Part shown: piece after piece, positions 1-12,400 of the stretch | Position numbering within the stretch: the first letter of the stretch is position 1 | Layout: each line of letters begins with the position of its first letter | Assembly: GCA_027574665.1 (NCBI GenBank) | Contig: CM050656.1 | Coordinates: 12,227,501-12,291,500 of the forward strand | Length of the DNA: 64,000 bases | Reading direction: 5' to 3' | Source of the DNA: Rhynochetos jubatus | Taxonomy: Eukaryota; Chordata; Aves; Eurypygiformes; Rhynochetidae | The notes under the pieces: generated by a model | What the model saw: only the letters and a program-made list of their open reading frames with translations | The model's database searches: none | What the model was told of the DNA's origin: nothing | Made by a program: the position numbers and the translations under genes

Positions 1-2207
1 AACACCACATTTCAGTGATTTAGCAAAGGTTGTCAAACCCATGAACCTTTGCTTCTGTAGTTCATGGGGCATGGACCTGTCCCTTCATCCAGAGATTCAC
101 CCTTCCTGCATCCCAGAACCCATCCCAGAGCAGGCCCTGTTATCTTCTCCTGGAAGAACCTTAGTGTGCTTAGCCCTGACTGCACTCTCTTTCCCTGTCC
201 GAACGAAGGAGGAAGAAAAGCTGAAGTTAAACCCTTGTCTGCTTGTAGAGCAGACACCAACTCTGTCACATTGATTCCTAAACCATCTGTAACTTTCTCA
301 GACTATTTTCTCTTGAACAGTCCTCTGACAAGGCTGACTCAGAAATGGGTTTGCGGTTCAGCCATTACCTTGTTACCTTATTTGACGGGACGGGTAGCAC
401 AAAGGATGCTTTTCCATCTCCGCATGAATTTTTCGTGCTTTATTAACTTTCAGTGATTGAGGTTAACATTTCCAAACTACTATACCCAGAACTCAGTTTT
501 CTAAGTCAATTTAGGTAAATTAAGTCTAAAAAACTTTGGCCTAAATTTCAGAGGTGTTGAATGCAGTCAGCTCTTACAGCTCTATAGCAGATACAGCTAA
601 AAAATTATACTTAATCAGACTTTAGGGTACATAAAACATGGATATAGACTAAACTTTGGAAATGTTGGTTTAAAGTTGAAGATTTGAAACTAATCACAAA
701 AGAAACCGCAGGCAACCTGTGAAAATATTTTCTATGCATTTCTTCTTAGCACATTTACGCCACAGCAAGATAAAGCATCACGCACACAGCAAAGACTTAC
801 TGAGTTACAGCTTCACTGGGCACATTCTTCTCTCTGTTCTTAAATAAATTTTAAAAACTAACATTAATATTGCATTGCAGTGGGGGATCCACACCCACAA
901 AAGTCTCCTTTTTGAAGTATAATCCATAATGGATGCACTTTTAATAAGCACCTTAGACACTGTGGAAATGTCAGCAGAAGCACTAATGGGCTATTAAATG
1001 TCTGCTATGAAATACACCGAGTGCTGCCACACAGCTCCACTAGTGCTTGGTTTTGTACAGTTCCTAGTGCTTGCACGAGTGTGACGCGCTTTGAACGCTG
1101 CCCTGGTGCCTCAGCCGGCTGGCTTCCTTCTACAGCTACTTGTTACGGCACTTGCAGGAGATGTGCTCCTTTAGAAAGAAATGAAAGGAAACCTATACTT
1201 TTCTGTGGCACAGGTCCCAGCAGGCAGAGCTCTTCGGCTTGTAATTGAGTTATTCTAGCTTCCCCTTCAATCTTCCAGATACCAAGCTACAGACATAACT
1301 ACTGGGCTTTTCTTTTTTTATTATCCCCTCACTGTAGGCAAACCAAGACAGTAAATTCGGAATTGCATCAATTAAACGCAGATGGTACAAACAAGCACTG
1401 CAGAAAACACTGACAAACCACACTAAATTAGCACCTTACTAGGATTCCCATTATTAGCCTTTTCATTTTCTGCCTAGTTCCAAACTAGAGGGCTAAACCA
1501 CTATGCTTAATCGACACAGGCGAGAAGGAAACCTCTTCTCTCTCCCTGTGGCCAAAATGCTTTGCCAGTTGACTGCAAATTGAAAGACAACAAAGTAAGC
1601 GCTCCTCTTCCCTCCTCATCAGCGTAATTCGGAGCATCTGTAGATGAAAATTATAGGAAGAAATAGCAAAAGCATCAAAGGATTCAACGTTCAGAAATTT
1701 CCCATCAGGCTGATCCTTACCAATTATAAGCTCTATTATATTAGTACCGTGGTTACTTTACAGTGATTTCCCTCATTGTTGTGCATTTCTGTTACTCGTT
1801 AATAAGATGTGGTTTAGCTGTTCTGTGATGCAGAGCTGTCCTTCAGGAGACGGTCACAATGCACCACCCAGACTCCACCTCCCTCTGACGACTGAACAAA
1901 ACCGATGGATGCTCTAACCTACCTTGAGGTCAGAGACCTTTCAGCACACCCACATTACGTGACACAGCGTTGTGCAAGGACCTCAAACTACTGCTGAGGT
2001 GACCTGGCAGGCAGGCACAGCGGCATGCCACGCTGAGGTAAGAGCTTGGTCCCAAAAGCAGTACAGCCATGTTGGAGAGAATGAAGCTACCCACGAGACC
2101 TATGAGCTCTGGAGCAAGAGCCACAGCTGAGCTCCTCCTCCCTGCAAAGGGAGGCTCATCTCCACCACTTCATGCCTAGTGTACGCACTGTCTAACATGC
2201 TGCTCAA
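1..2207. other. Non-coding stretch, nothing recognised
   Basis: AT-rich unique-looking sequence. The open frames here are short (130 codons at most, none protein-like). I see no repeat family, RNA gene or promoter that I could support. Confidence 0.6.
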
Positions 2208-2208
2208 A

Positions 2209-2213
2209 CTTAC
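2209..2213. repeat. Left copy of putative target-site duplication (CTTAC)
   Basis: CTTAC here is repeated directly at 3564-3568 on the other side of the LTR. Five bases is the size expected for ERVL-type integration. A 5-mer match is not strong on its own, but its position at the right-hand ...ACA terminus supports it. Confidence 0.45.
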
Positions 2214-2572
2214 TTTATTAGGTTTGCATGGCAAGGTTTCGGTAGCAAGGGGCTACAGGGGTGGCTTCTGTGAGGAGCTGCTGGAGGCCTCTCCTGTGTC
2301 TGACAGAGCCAATGCAGCCAGCTCCAAGAGGGACCCACTGAGCCCATCAGTGACGGCGGTAACACCTCTGGGATAACGCGTTTAAGGTGGTGGTGGGGAA
2401 CCCTGTGCCAATACAGCTGGAGAGAGGAGAACATGTGAGAGAAGCAACTCTGCAGACTCCAAGGTCAGCGGAGAAGGATGGGGAGGAGGTGCTCCAGGCA
2501 CTGGAGCAGAGATTCCCTGGCAGCCTGTGGTGCAGACCATGGTGAGGCTGCTGTGCCCTGCAGCCATGGAGG

Positions 2573-2857
2573 TAATCATAGAATGGGTTGGGTCGGAAGG
2601 GATCTTAAAGATCATCTAGTTCCAACCCCCCTGCCATGGGCAGGGACACCCTCCACTAGACCAGGCTGCTCAAAGCTTCATCCAGCCTGGCCTTGGACAC
2701 TGCCAGGGATGGGGCATCCACAGCTTCTCTGGGCAGCCTGTTCCAGTGCCTCCCCCCCTCTCAGTGAAGAATTTTTTCCTGATATCCAATCTAGACCTGC
2801 CCTGCTTTCAGTCTAAACCCATTACCCCTTGTCCTGTCACTACAGGCCCTTGTAAAA
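2573..2857 (-). mobile_element. CR1 LINE, 5'-truncated, nested in the LTR
   Basis: This is the reverse complement of a CR1 3' end. It begins with the terminal 'aatcatagaatggg', then 'ttggaagggatcttaaagatcatc', 'ccccctgccatgggcagggacacc', 'gatatccaatctagacctgccc' and 'cccttgtcctgtcac', and stops at 'ggcccttgtaaaaa'. It carries only about 285 bp, the 3' UTR plus the last ORF2 codons, as is usual for 5'-truncated CR1. LTR sequence resumes on both sides ('gcagccatggaggt' / 'ggtggagcagagatcc'), so the CR1 landed in an LTR that was already present. The overlapping open frames are remnants with no function. Confidence 0.93.
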
Positions 2858-2949
2858 ACGGTGGAGCAGAGATCCATCTGCAGACCATAGAGGACCCCCC
2901 ACCACAGCAGGGGGATGCCTGCAGGTAGCTGTGGCCCCATAGGAAGTCC

Positions 2950-3190
2950 ATGCTGGAGCAGGCTCCTGGCAGGACCCATGACCCCATGGGGAGAGGAGCC
3001 CAGGCTGGAGCAGGTGTGCTGGTAGGACTGATAACCCCATGGAAGGGACCCACGCTGGAGCAGTTTGTGCAGAACTGCAGCCTGTGGGAAGGACTGACGC
3101 TGGAGAAGTTGGTGCAGGACTGTCTCCTGTGGGAGGGACCCCAGGCTGGAGCAGGGGCAGAGTGTGAGGATCCTCCCCTGAGGAGGGAGG
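2950..3190 (+). repeat. Degenerate tandem repeat (~48 bp unit) inside the LTR
   Basis: The phrase 'gctggagca/a' recurs at about 2952, 3004, 3054, 3100 and 3145, each followed by a GT/TG-rich stretch and then 'tgggaaggac' or 'tggggagagg'. Spacing is 45 to 52 bp. This is a five-unit imperfect tandem array typical of this LTR type. It keeps long frames open on both strands (2791-3284), and those should not be read as genes. Confidence 0.7.
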
Positions 3191-3568
3191 AGCAGCAGGG
3201 ACAACAGGTGATGGACTGACCACAACCCCCATTCCCTGTGCCCCTGTGCTGCTGCAGGGAGGAGAGAGAGAAATGGGGAGGCAAAGCTGAGCCCAGGAAG
3301 AAGGAAGGGGTGGGGGGGAGGTTTTTAAGATCTAGTCTTTAATTTCTCACTATCCTACTCTGATTTGATTGGTAACAAATTAAACCAATTTCCCCAAGTT
3401 GAGCCTGTTTTGCCCGTGACAGTAACTGGTGAATGACCTCTCCTTGTCCTTGTCTCAACCCACATGCTTTTTGTTATATTTTCTCTCCCTGCCCAGCTGA
3501 GGAGGGGAGTGATGGAGCAGCTTTGGGGGACACCTGGCCTCCAGCCAGGGCCAACCCACTACACTTAC

Positions 3569-5538
3569 CAAGTTCAAGCTCACAAGGTAGTTTGTAGCAA
3601 CATCTGGCAGAGAAGGAGTATGCAATTCAAATCAAGTTTCTTTTGCTTCTGCCAGACAGATGAGCTCTCTTCTGCCTCATCTTGTTTTTCTCCTTAGTCT
3701 CAGGTACCCAGATACAAGGATTAAGTAATTCTGAATATTTAACTGGAACGTATCATCTAATAATCTATTTTTGCAATTGAATCTTCTACAGGCCTGCAAA
3801 CAGCTTGTATGAGCTGTCAGAATGCTCCCAGATCTGCTTGGAAAGGCAAAAAGATTTTATGTTTAACGCAGCTAACAGTTAAGTGGTTGGCAGTAACTAT
3901 CTGCAGAGTCCTGTAGAGGCCAACAAGCCTGAATTTAATAGAGTGGAAAAGAGAGTTAGTGAAAGGAAGCACATCTTGTCGCTGAAAGTATGACAAATGA
4001 GGAGGATGAACTTAACAGCAGTTTTACAAGAGACTAAAAGGAGCAATACAAGTGTAAACAAGAGGAGAAAGAAGCCCATTACTGTAATAATACTAAAAAG
4101 AGAAAGTCCCACTCAAGGCTCAGCTATGTGAAGAGGAGGCAGCTTGATGTTTGTAGATCAGTTTTGGAGCAGAATCCCATGGGTTATGCCTCTACATGGG
4201 TATACTATTTGGGTTACATTTAGCAATCGGGTCTTGTTATTTAGCAACACGGATGCAAGACTTGCTGATTCATACAAGCCAACCCAGAACACAAAGTGTT
4301 TGGGTTCTCTTTTCCTGTTAAAGTCTTTGTTATTTACTGCCTGCAAGATTGTACTGAAGTTCCAGCCAAAACTCATTTCTGCTGTTTCCAATGTACATTC
4401 CAAACATAAAAAACATGGCACCAAATCAAAATGTTAAAGATCATTATCATCCAGCTGCCAAACAGTTCCTACAGGTCCAGAGGCAGAGAGTGACAGAAAT
4501 CATGAACAGTGGTTCACCAGAATGAGCCACAAGTGTTTTCACACTTGTATCACACCATAGTATCACAGCCTAGCAGGAGACGTGGTGGTCCATAGGACAA
4601 CCAGATAATTTTACCATGGAAAGAAAGGGGCAGATAAGGCAGTAGCTTATAACCCTGGGACTACCAGAGAGGATAGCGTGCAGAACTGCAAAACGGCAAA
4701 AAGATTCAGCACAGAAGGGGCAGAATAACCTTTTGCCAGCAGAATAATCCAGTAGCCTCCAGGAATGTTACTCACAATGTTAATCACAGCAGAGCCCAAG
4801 GACCAAAGCTGAGGTCCTATTGTGCTATACAGCATAAAACCACTGACCAGCTCGTGCAAAAACATCTGTCATTCATTTCGACAGACAGGGGAAAAGCAAC
4901 ACAAACCTCACAAGCAGAGGGAACTACACAATGGCAGGCATTTTAGCCCCAGAATTCGAGAAACAGGTTTAGGTCAGAATGACATGACACAGGATGAAGA
5001 AATTAAGGCAATACTACAGGGATAACTTTAGTGAAATACTGTAATTTAAGAAAACCTGGAAAGTTCTAAGGCAGCTGTAGGCATTAAAGCCAGGAAAGCC
5101 TTAGAATACAGATGTAAATGAGTCAGTTCAGTAATTTGGCAAATTTAAGGAAGTTCAGACTGAAAAGCTGAAAAGAATTCCACAGTCCAATCACCTCCAG
5201 GATTTGTTTGAATTTCTTGTATCTATTTAGCTGCTGCAGCTCTTCAAACTTTCCTAAACCCAAGGTGACCTTTAAAAAAAAAAAAAAACCACCAACACAA
5301 CCCTGAAAAATTTGCCAGCACATACAAACATATTCTAAAACATGTTGTCCGGAACAAACAGTCTTCAGAGCAGGGCACCAGATAGTCTCTATAATAAACC
5401 ACGAGCAATTAGCCTGCTGGGAAACAAATCAGCTCATTTCATTTCAGCAGAGTGAAGGTGGCTGTCACGCTCCAGGGATGATGTGAACTGTGGGGTCTTC
5501 TCCTGAGCGACCTTTACTGGAAGCCCACCGGTTTGTAC
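3569..5538. other. Non-coding stretch between LTR and first exon-like segment
   Basis: AT-rich single-copy-looking DNA. It contains a perfect 8-bp hairpin (ACAAGTGT-TTTC-ACACTTGT, 4529-4548) and a run of 15 A at 5274-5288. No gene or known repeat is recognised. Confidence 0.55.
5274..5288. repeat. A15 homopolymer
   Basis: Fifteen consecutive A preceded by TTT and followed by CC. No retroposon body is visible upstream on the plus strand, so it is called a simple repeat and not a processed-copy tail. Confidence 0.9.
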
Positions 5539-5755
5539 CTGCCAGTGGGAACAGAGAGCTTCCAGGGTCTGGGAAGGAAAGCTTTGCACTGGCCCACTAC
5601 AGAGGGGCCAGGTACTCCCCCTTTCCTTGCCACTGTGCTTCCTGAAAATGCCCCCAAGAGCCAGAAGCATCTGGATGACCAGCACACACTCTCTTAGTCC
5701 TATCTGCTGCCTCTGAGTCTGCCCGTTCCATCCTGCCCCTTGTTGCTTCCCAAAA
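5539..5755 (-). CDS. Exon-like open segment, product unknown
   Basis: On the minus strand the pyrimidine-rich acceptor 'cattaaaaattttctctag' precedes a 217-bp segment with one open frame. The frame begins with a 1-nt split codon followed by FGKQQGAGWNGQ and ends ALCSHWQ in phase 0. It closes at the donor 'ggcag|gtacaaac'. The segment is more GC-rich than its surroundings. No domain is recognised, and G at codon position 1 is not strikingly enriched. An open frame of 72 codons is quite possible by chance in this much sequence. It could equally be an old unrecognised repeat. Confidence 0.15.
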
Positions 5756-8700
5756 CTAGAGAAAATTTTTAATGAAATTTTATTACACATGATATAAAGT
5801 CAGGTTTTTAATATACAAAGGTAGAAATACAGAACACATGAATAAAAAAAACCAAAAAAACAGAAAACGTAAAACATAACTATCATCTACTCCTCACAAC
5901 ATAATCCTCTCCTGGCTATTTTCACCACCACTCCTCCAAAATGCCCATACTCCAGTTTAACCATGAAAGCCCCATACCCACAACGCAGTTACTTCCCCTT
6001 CTGAGACACTGAGTCCTGCCATCTTCGGCTTCCAGGGAGTGCAAGAATGGAAGTCACTTTCTGCTTTTTTCTGCCCTCTTACGCTGTTTCTGACCTAAGG
6101 TTTGGGTACGCGTGTACTGTCTAGAACCAGCCAGTTCAAAATGGGACTGCCAGAGAGCCAAAACTCCCCAAAACGCTGAGAAGAGAGACCCGTCTCAGGT
6201 TCTTGAGTGTACCATTACTGTGCCGTGGGAAGTCTATAGGCAGCTGAGCTCGGCTAGGAAGCAGTATGAAACGCTTCCCAATCCAGGATTTAGAAAGTGC
6301 TGTGGAAGACTTAAAAATGCTGTGAACAAAGGTTACTATTTTGTTTATTTAAAAAAGTAAACAGAGATGTAGCCCAAGAAGGGTAAAAAGGAGAGGACCA
6401 CGTCCTACACAATCTGTGCTCCATCCACACGGAAAGGTAGATGGAGCCAAGAGGAGAGCTCTGAGGACAAACAGGGGAGAGGGAGGGAAGCGATTGTCTT
6501 GCCTGAAAGAGAAACCAGCCATGGGCTGCGGCACGGAGCAGACCCTGGAAGGCAGAGACAGGGAACAAGACGTGAAAAGCAGCATTAGGGAGTCAGAGTA
6601 TTGTGGAGTTGACACTTGGCTTCCACCAAGACAAGCCTCCAAAATATTCCAGCGGCTGATGAAATTAAGATATTGATGCCAGCTGTATTCAGAAGTTTGC
6701 ATTTGGTCAGTTTTATGCTTCTGGGTTTTAGCTATTTCCAAGGTACTGATCAAGAATTTAAACTGTGATTTGCTAGAGAAATATTTTTTTTTTCCTAATT
6801 TCGTTTAGGGGTCTGACAAGCAGAAGGTGCATTGTATCTACAAAAAAAACCCCAAAGTGAAAGAAAACGTAGCAGACAAATTCTCTCAACACCTACAAGT
6901 TTGGAAACCTCCACTCTTGTGTGTCTAACTCATGAGATGGGCTGACATGCCAGGTCCTAGGTATTAGGAAAAAACTCAAGCGCAGCTGGAAGTCAGTACC
7001 ATGCTAAAAAAAACAAACCAAAACCAAACACTTACAGAAGAGAGAGATCCCCACAACTCTAGAAAAACCTTAACTGACCTGGTACTTAACACTGACTTTA
7101 CCACTTGATTTTTCACTCCTTAACAGCCGCAGAGTGGTCAGTGCAAGCAAGGTGTTGAGGGCTCTTCCTAGGCCAGATGTCTTGGACACTTACAGGTCAT
7201 ATCTCCTCTGCCAAGGCAGAAGGTCTCGACAGTGATGACTGCTTCACACTCTATAGACATGGGACTCTCAGATCACGACTCATTTATTGACTGCAGGCAA
7301 CAATGCCTCGTGCATGTCTATGGAGGCTACAGAAATTTGTTAAATAAAGTTAGACCTAGTAATACATGATTCTGTCTGTGGGAAGCTTTTCCAGTGCCTC
7401 TCATGCTTCTTACCTCTCCTCTGTCTTTTATTGAGGTTCCTGCATCTTCAGAGAGCACAGTTTCTTTAGATTAGCTAAAGACAGGATTATTTCGGAATAA
7501 ACTGCCCTCCTGGTATCACTTAATTGGAATTACTGGATCTTTTAACTGTTTATCATACAACAACATTCAAATATTTTGAGATCTTAACCGAATAAAGCCA
7601 GTTCTGTTAGTAAAAATGTTTACAGTAGCCTCACTAATTGAGACTGATTTCAGCTTCTTGAATCTCATTACGGTAAGCTGGGCACTGCTGCGAAAGGGAA
7701 ACAAATAGGAGATGAATGAAAACAAACATGTAGAAACACAAACAGCTGCTTAGAGTGACATTAATCATTGCAAAAAACCTGTCAAAAACATCCCTCTGAC
7801 TGGCAGCTATCAAAACATCTCAGCGGTTCATCATCGCCTGGCTACGTTTCAGATGGAGACAGAATGTGCAACAGCCAGCACAGCAAATCTCACACAGCTC
7901 TGAATTTCTAAGTGAATTATTCTGGATCTTGGAGCGCTCCAGACAGGGCTTGTTTCATAGGATTTCTTTCCTCCTCCTCCTAGACCATCACTCCTTCCCT
8001 CCTTCTCAGAGGGTACAATGCCTGGCAGCAAACGATGCAGAATGAAGTGCTGCTTCCCCTCTGAGTTGTCTGTCCAATGACCCACAAGAGATGGTAAAAC
8101 ACTGAAAATCAAGTCCTAGTAATATGAAGAGAAAAAAACTCCCTCAAACTATTAGCCCTATTTCCTCTAATTTCCTGTCTGGACATGGCTTAGGAGTCCC
8201 CCAGTTCCAGCAAATCCTAGTAACTCAGTACTGAAGAACGAAGGATCTGCTTCACGGAGAGGAGACAGTGGAGATGAGCACTTCAAACCCACACCCTCCG
8301 TGAGTAGCAGATGCCAGACCCGGGAGGAGTGAAGCAGAACACTTCCTCCTTCCCTCTTACAAAACACTAGATGACTGCTTCCCTACTAAAATACCTTCCT
8401 TGCCGAGCACAGGTGGAAAATTTTGCTGGCTGAGCAGGACAGCTCCTCTGCCAGGACACCATGGCAGAGCAAGGCCAACTACTTCGTTACACTCAGCCAA
8501 GTTTCTTTACCCGTGACAGATGAGGAAACCCCTATGTGAAATGAGCAGTCACAGAGCAGCGGTAAACAAGCCTAGCATTTATAAACTGTTTGGTATCCTG
8601 TTCTTCCATAAATAGTTATTATTACCCAGGAGATCAGATCTGTCCAAAGGAGAAGAAATGCCTGGTACATGTGCTGACTAAAATCCCCAACAAGGGAAAA

Positions 8701-8768
8701 AACTAGAGAAAGTTTGTGGTTTTCTTATTTTAGTTTTCTCTGCTTAAACAAGGACCCGTAAAGCATAC

Positions 8769-8916
8769 TTTGCCTCCTTCAAATTCTGGACATCCTTTCT
8801 CAGCAGTTCCAAGAGCAGCAGGAACCAGTCCAGCGACGACGGACTGTGTGCTGGCCTCTTTAATCAGAACCTTGGGACCAGCATCTTTCTCTGCAGATGC
8901 CTGAACTCCACAGACA
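8769..8916 (-). CDS. Candidate internal exon with the strongest coding periodicity in the window; product unknown
   Basis: On the minus strand, acceptor 'gatttgtttcttaagcag' leads into a 148-bp open segment that ends at 'gaaggaggcaaa|gtatgc'. One nucleotide completes a split codon, then 49 codons follow: VCGVQASAEKDAGPKVLIKE, then ASTQSVVAGLVPAALGTAEK and GCPEFEGGK. G occupies codon position 1 in 27 of 49 codons, but position 2 in only about 10 and position 3 in about 8. That is the pattern expected of real coding sequence. If the donor is not used, the frame runs to a stop near 8730, making this a last exon. I see no known domain, signal peptide or membrane segment. An old coding relic is an alternative. 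Confidence 0.35.
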
Positions 8917-9430
8917 CTGCTTAAGAAACAAATCAAAAGCGAAAAGACCTGGCCACCAGTGGCTCTAAGGAGCTGCCTGGTTTGCCACAGGTTACAGTAA
9001 GAGTGGCAGGAGCTGTATGCTGTAGCTTTAAACACCTACCCATCCATCAGGTTATACATTTACAAACAAGTTCTTAAAACATAAACAAAACTTGCAGAAC
9101 AGATACATGTTGTGCTTTTTATCCCTAATTCACTGCCTGGTGAAACATCTGGTGTGGCCTTGAACATCCCTGAGACCACTCCAAAGGTGGCGTTTTCTTT
9201 CCAAAGCAGAGCCGGAGGCTCTTCCACCCCAACAGCTGCTGTCCCATGGACCTGCTTGTGCAGGTTTGGTGCCAGCAGTGCCCGGCCAGCCCAGGACAGC
9301 ACATCCCAGATCCCCATGGTGGCTTCAGGGACAGGGAAAGCCACTGTGGCCTAAAGAGCTTTTCCCTTGCTTGTCATTCTTAGGTGACTTGACACTGTTT
9401 CACCTCCCTTGAAGCATTCATGGGAACTGT

Positions 9431-9484
9431 TTATATTTGGAACAGCTCATCCATGGGCCAGTCTTCACTCTCAGTGTAAACATC
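9431..9484 (-). CDS. Possible terminal exon fragment, product unknown
   Basis: A T-rich acceptor on the minus strand ('tttctttactttttattaaag') is followed in phase 0 by 17 codons, DVYTESEDWPMDELFQI, and a stop. The acidic, well-formed peptide looks coding, but it is very short. The G-first frame is also open and gives an unrelated peptide. No AATAAA follows on the minus strand within the next kilobase. Weak candidate. Confidence 0.12.
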   Translation of the reverse strand, partial: DVYTESEDWPMDELFQI

Positions 9485-12400
9485 CTTTAATAAAAAGTAA
9501 AGAAAAAAATCCCACCCCAGAAACAAACACTGCTGGTGGTTGGTTAATAGAGCATCACCTTCTGTTCCAGACAGCAGAGGTTCTGTAACAGAGGCAGGCT
9601 CAAAGCAAAAGCAGATGTGCACACTTCTTTTTATTTAGGTGGGCAATAGGTAAAGCATCATGGGTTTGTCCACTGGCATAGTTTAGATATTCTTCTGGTT
9701 TCTGGCCCTCTGAGACCCCCACAGGAGGTTACAGATATTCTAGTCTGTTTCACTCCTAGATAACTTCAATTCATTTCTCAGAAATGTCTCTATCACACTG
9801 ACATCACTTTCAGCAGTGCAATTCTACATCTGTTCCTAGGTGTGCCCTGGTGTAAACACGAAACTAGGCTGACACAGCTGATAAACGGACTAGAAATATG
9901 CTAAAATTGGTGTTACACAAATCAATTTAGAAAAGAGGAACCATATAAAACTCTAAGATGGGTTTTTTCTATATTTTTCCCCAAGAACAGTGCAAGATAC
10001 GTGGTATTTGAAATGTACACAACACTGATGCTTACCATCAATTGTTTAAACTTGGAAGAAGGACAAATTAGCATGGTACATGCAATGATTTTCAGGAAAA
10101 TCGCAATTAAACACTCCTCTTAAGAGGGCTGGACATAGTTTTTTCTGGTTTACAAGCTGAACACTGGAGTCAATTACAGCCCTGACTCGTACACAGAAAG
10201 TTCCTGTGCAAGTAAATCAATGACTTGAAGTATTTCAGAAGAGAAAGATGTGTGTTCTGAAAGGCATGGCAGATTACACAAAAAGGAAACAACTTTTTTC
10301 TGAATGCACAGATCTTCAGAAATTCAGCAAAATAGAAGGAGAATTAAAACATAACGAGTAATACTAGTGAAATGTGTCATCCCACTGCAGTCAGCTTCAC
10401 TGCAGCATGTGGTTGCCTTGGTTTCCAGCATGACCCGTGGCTCGGGTTGAACCGGTGAGCAAGAATCCTTGGGTAACTACAGGAACTCCACCACGCGACT
10501 GTGATCCCTGACACTATTACAACTGTTTACAGCATTGCTTCTGTATGTATTTAGCAATTCATTTATGGATTTTAGTTTGCCGCATAGTTAGCTCAGAATT
10601 ACAGTAAAAGGTACCAAGAAAATAATTGCCAAAGGAGCTGATGCTGCTCAGGCTGCAGTGGAGTCAGAGCTTCTACAGTATCAGCTGAACAACGTTCTCA
10701 AGTGACTTTTCACGTTGCTACAAAAAGAATTTTTAATCTTTCCATTTTTTACCTTCATTTGCCTAATGTAGAGTTGGAGTGTTCCCCAGACTGTTTCTAA
10801 TTTGGCCTAATAATCTTGCATAAATTACCTTTTCATCCATATTCCTAGCCCATGTACGATGGCTCAGCGACAGCACTCGCATGCGCTGACACCCTGAAAC
10901 GTTTCAATAATAGAACAAAGTGTGACAGTAAGAGAGGAGGAGAGAAAGGTAGAAGAGGAAAATGAATTGACTTGAACTCTACCCAAAGATAGAAAACTCA
11001 ATGAAAACCAGCAGTAGGGAGTTTAGAAGGAAGAATTATCCACTCCTGAACACAATTCAGAAAACTCTGAGGGAAGCCGCGTGCTTTTCTATGGCAAGAG
11101 GAAATCACGGGTAAGATACAGAGCCTCAGAGATACCAGGGAAATTCTTGGGGCTCCGGGAGATGATGGGCTGGACCAATAAAGATGAACCTTCAGAGTCA
11201 GAGTTTTAATACAAAGAGAGATATACCCCAAACCACTTTATTCAGGGAACGTGAGGAAACGAAAAGAAGGGAAGACACGCATATCAAAACCACAGTGATG
11301 TTACACAGGCAGCTCAGCTGTCATGCTCACTGATATTTTTCATTCGTTTCATTTCACGCTCACTGATGTTTTCATTCGCCCAAATGCATTTAGATCCTCA
11401 AGCCACCTTTGCTACAAGATTTTCCTTGGAAGTTAAATGTTCTTATTGGTACAGCTTTAAGAGCAGATGGGCCACAGCAAGAGCCCAAACACGCATGCAC
11501 AATAAAATATGCTTATTTGGTGGCATGGATCAAGTTTATTGTTTCTATTACAATCATGCATGCTCACACAAATATGGTTATTCATTTGTACATTTCCAAA
11601 GCTGTCTTTTTTTTTTGTTCAAATTCACAATTTAGAAATAACTGTAGTATTCTGGAAAACAAAAAAATGCAAACCAAACCAAAAAACGCCATCCTGCTCC
11701 CACTCTGGCAGAAGATGCAGCATCCTCATACTGAAGCCAGGGTTGTATCCTCTTTCCAAGGCAGAAAGGCACATGCTCAGTAAGGTCCATGCGCCCGTAT
11801 TCCAGCTTCCATCTAACAGTCTTACTTGACTCAGAAGTCAAGTAAGGGAACCTGAAGACAAACTTTTCAGGCACAAAGCCTGCACATCACATGGATTCAA
11901 ATTTTTAAAAACTCTTGAGAGGTTAAGAACGTAAGATTTCAGCTGCAAACCAAGAACTGATGTAGAACCTGCTGTTGTGAGCAGCACGTGGGAACTGCAC
12001 ATATTACTCTGCACGTTGTTTAAGATGTTAAGATGAAAAAAGTTAGCATGGGCTAGAGACACCAACCTGCATGAACTGAACGAAGGTGAAACCAGATAAC
12101 TAATTCCTGACCAACAGCTCCAATACCTCTGTCCTGGTGCCCAGGCTGGCTTACGGAGTCTTTGCAGCCCCATCACCTCAGCTCTTCACTCCCCAGCTGC
12201 ACCCTTGGCAGGGTCGGTATCATGACTTGGTAATTCCATAAACTGGATCAGTGAACTGATCTGGATTAAAAATATTCTTGCACAAAATGAGCAGATGGAT
12301 GGGGGAGGGAAAACTCATGTTTGGACATAAGGATTAACTTACTTACCCAGTCCACTACACCATCCGCAGGCAGTTACGCTAGCTCAAGCAACGGAGCAGC

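Larger units (their letters stand above)
2214..3563 (+). mobile_element. Solo endogenous-retrovirus LTR (avian), interrupted by a CR1
   Basis: The segment matches, from memory, a roughly 1.1 kb LTR class widespread in bird genomes. It starts near 'aggtttgcatggcaagg', has a GC-rich middle with repeated 'gctggagcag' units, and then a T-rich stretch with 'tttaagatctagtctttaatttc'. It ends with 'cagccagggccaaccc' and ACTACA. The five bases CTTAC lie immediately before the left end (2209-2213) and after the right end (3564-3568), which is a plausible 5-bp target-site duplication of the kind made by ERVL-type elements. The left end does not begin with the canonical TG, so the exact 5' boundary is uncertain. 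A weak polyadenylation-like AACAAA lies at 3374-3379. No gag, pol or env sequence flanks it, so it is a solo LTR left by recombination. Length without the nested CR1 is about 1065 bp. Subfamily assignment is not possible from the sequence alone. Confidence 0.7.

Noticed and set aside
2791-3284. Long overlapping minus-strand frames (130 to 158 codons)
   Set aside because: They are produced by the tandem repeat and GC-rich body of the LTR. Three frames are open at once, which is a repeat effect and not coding.
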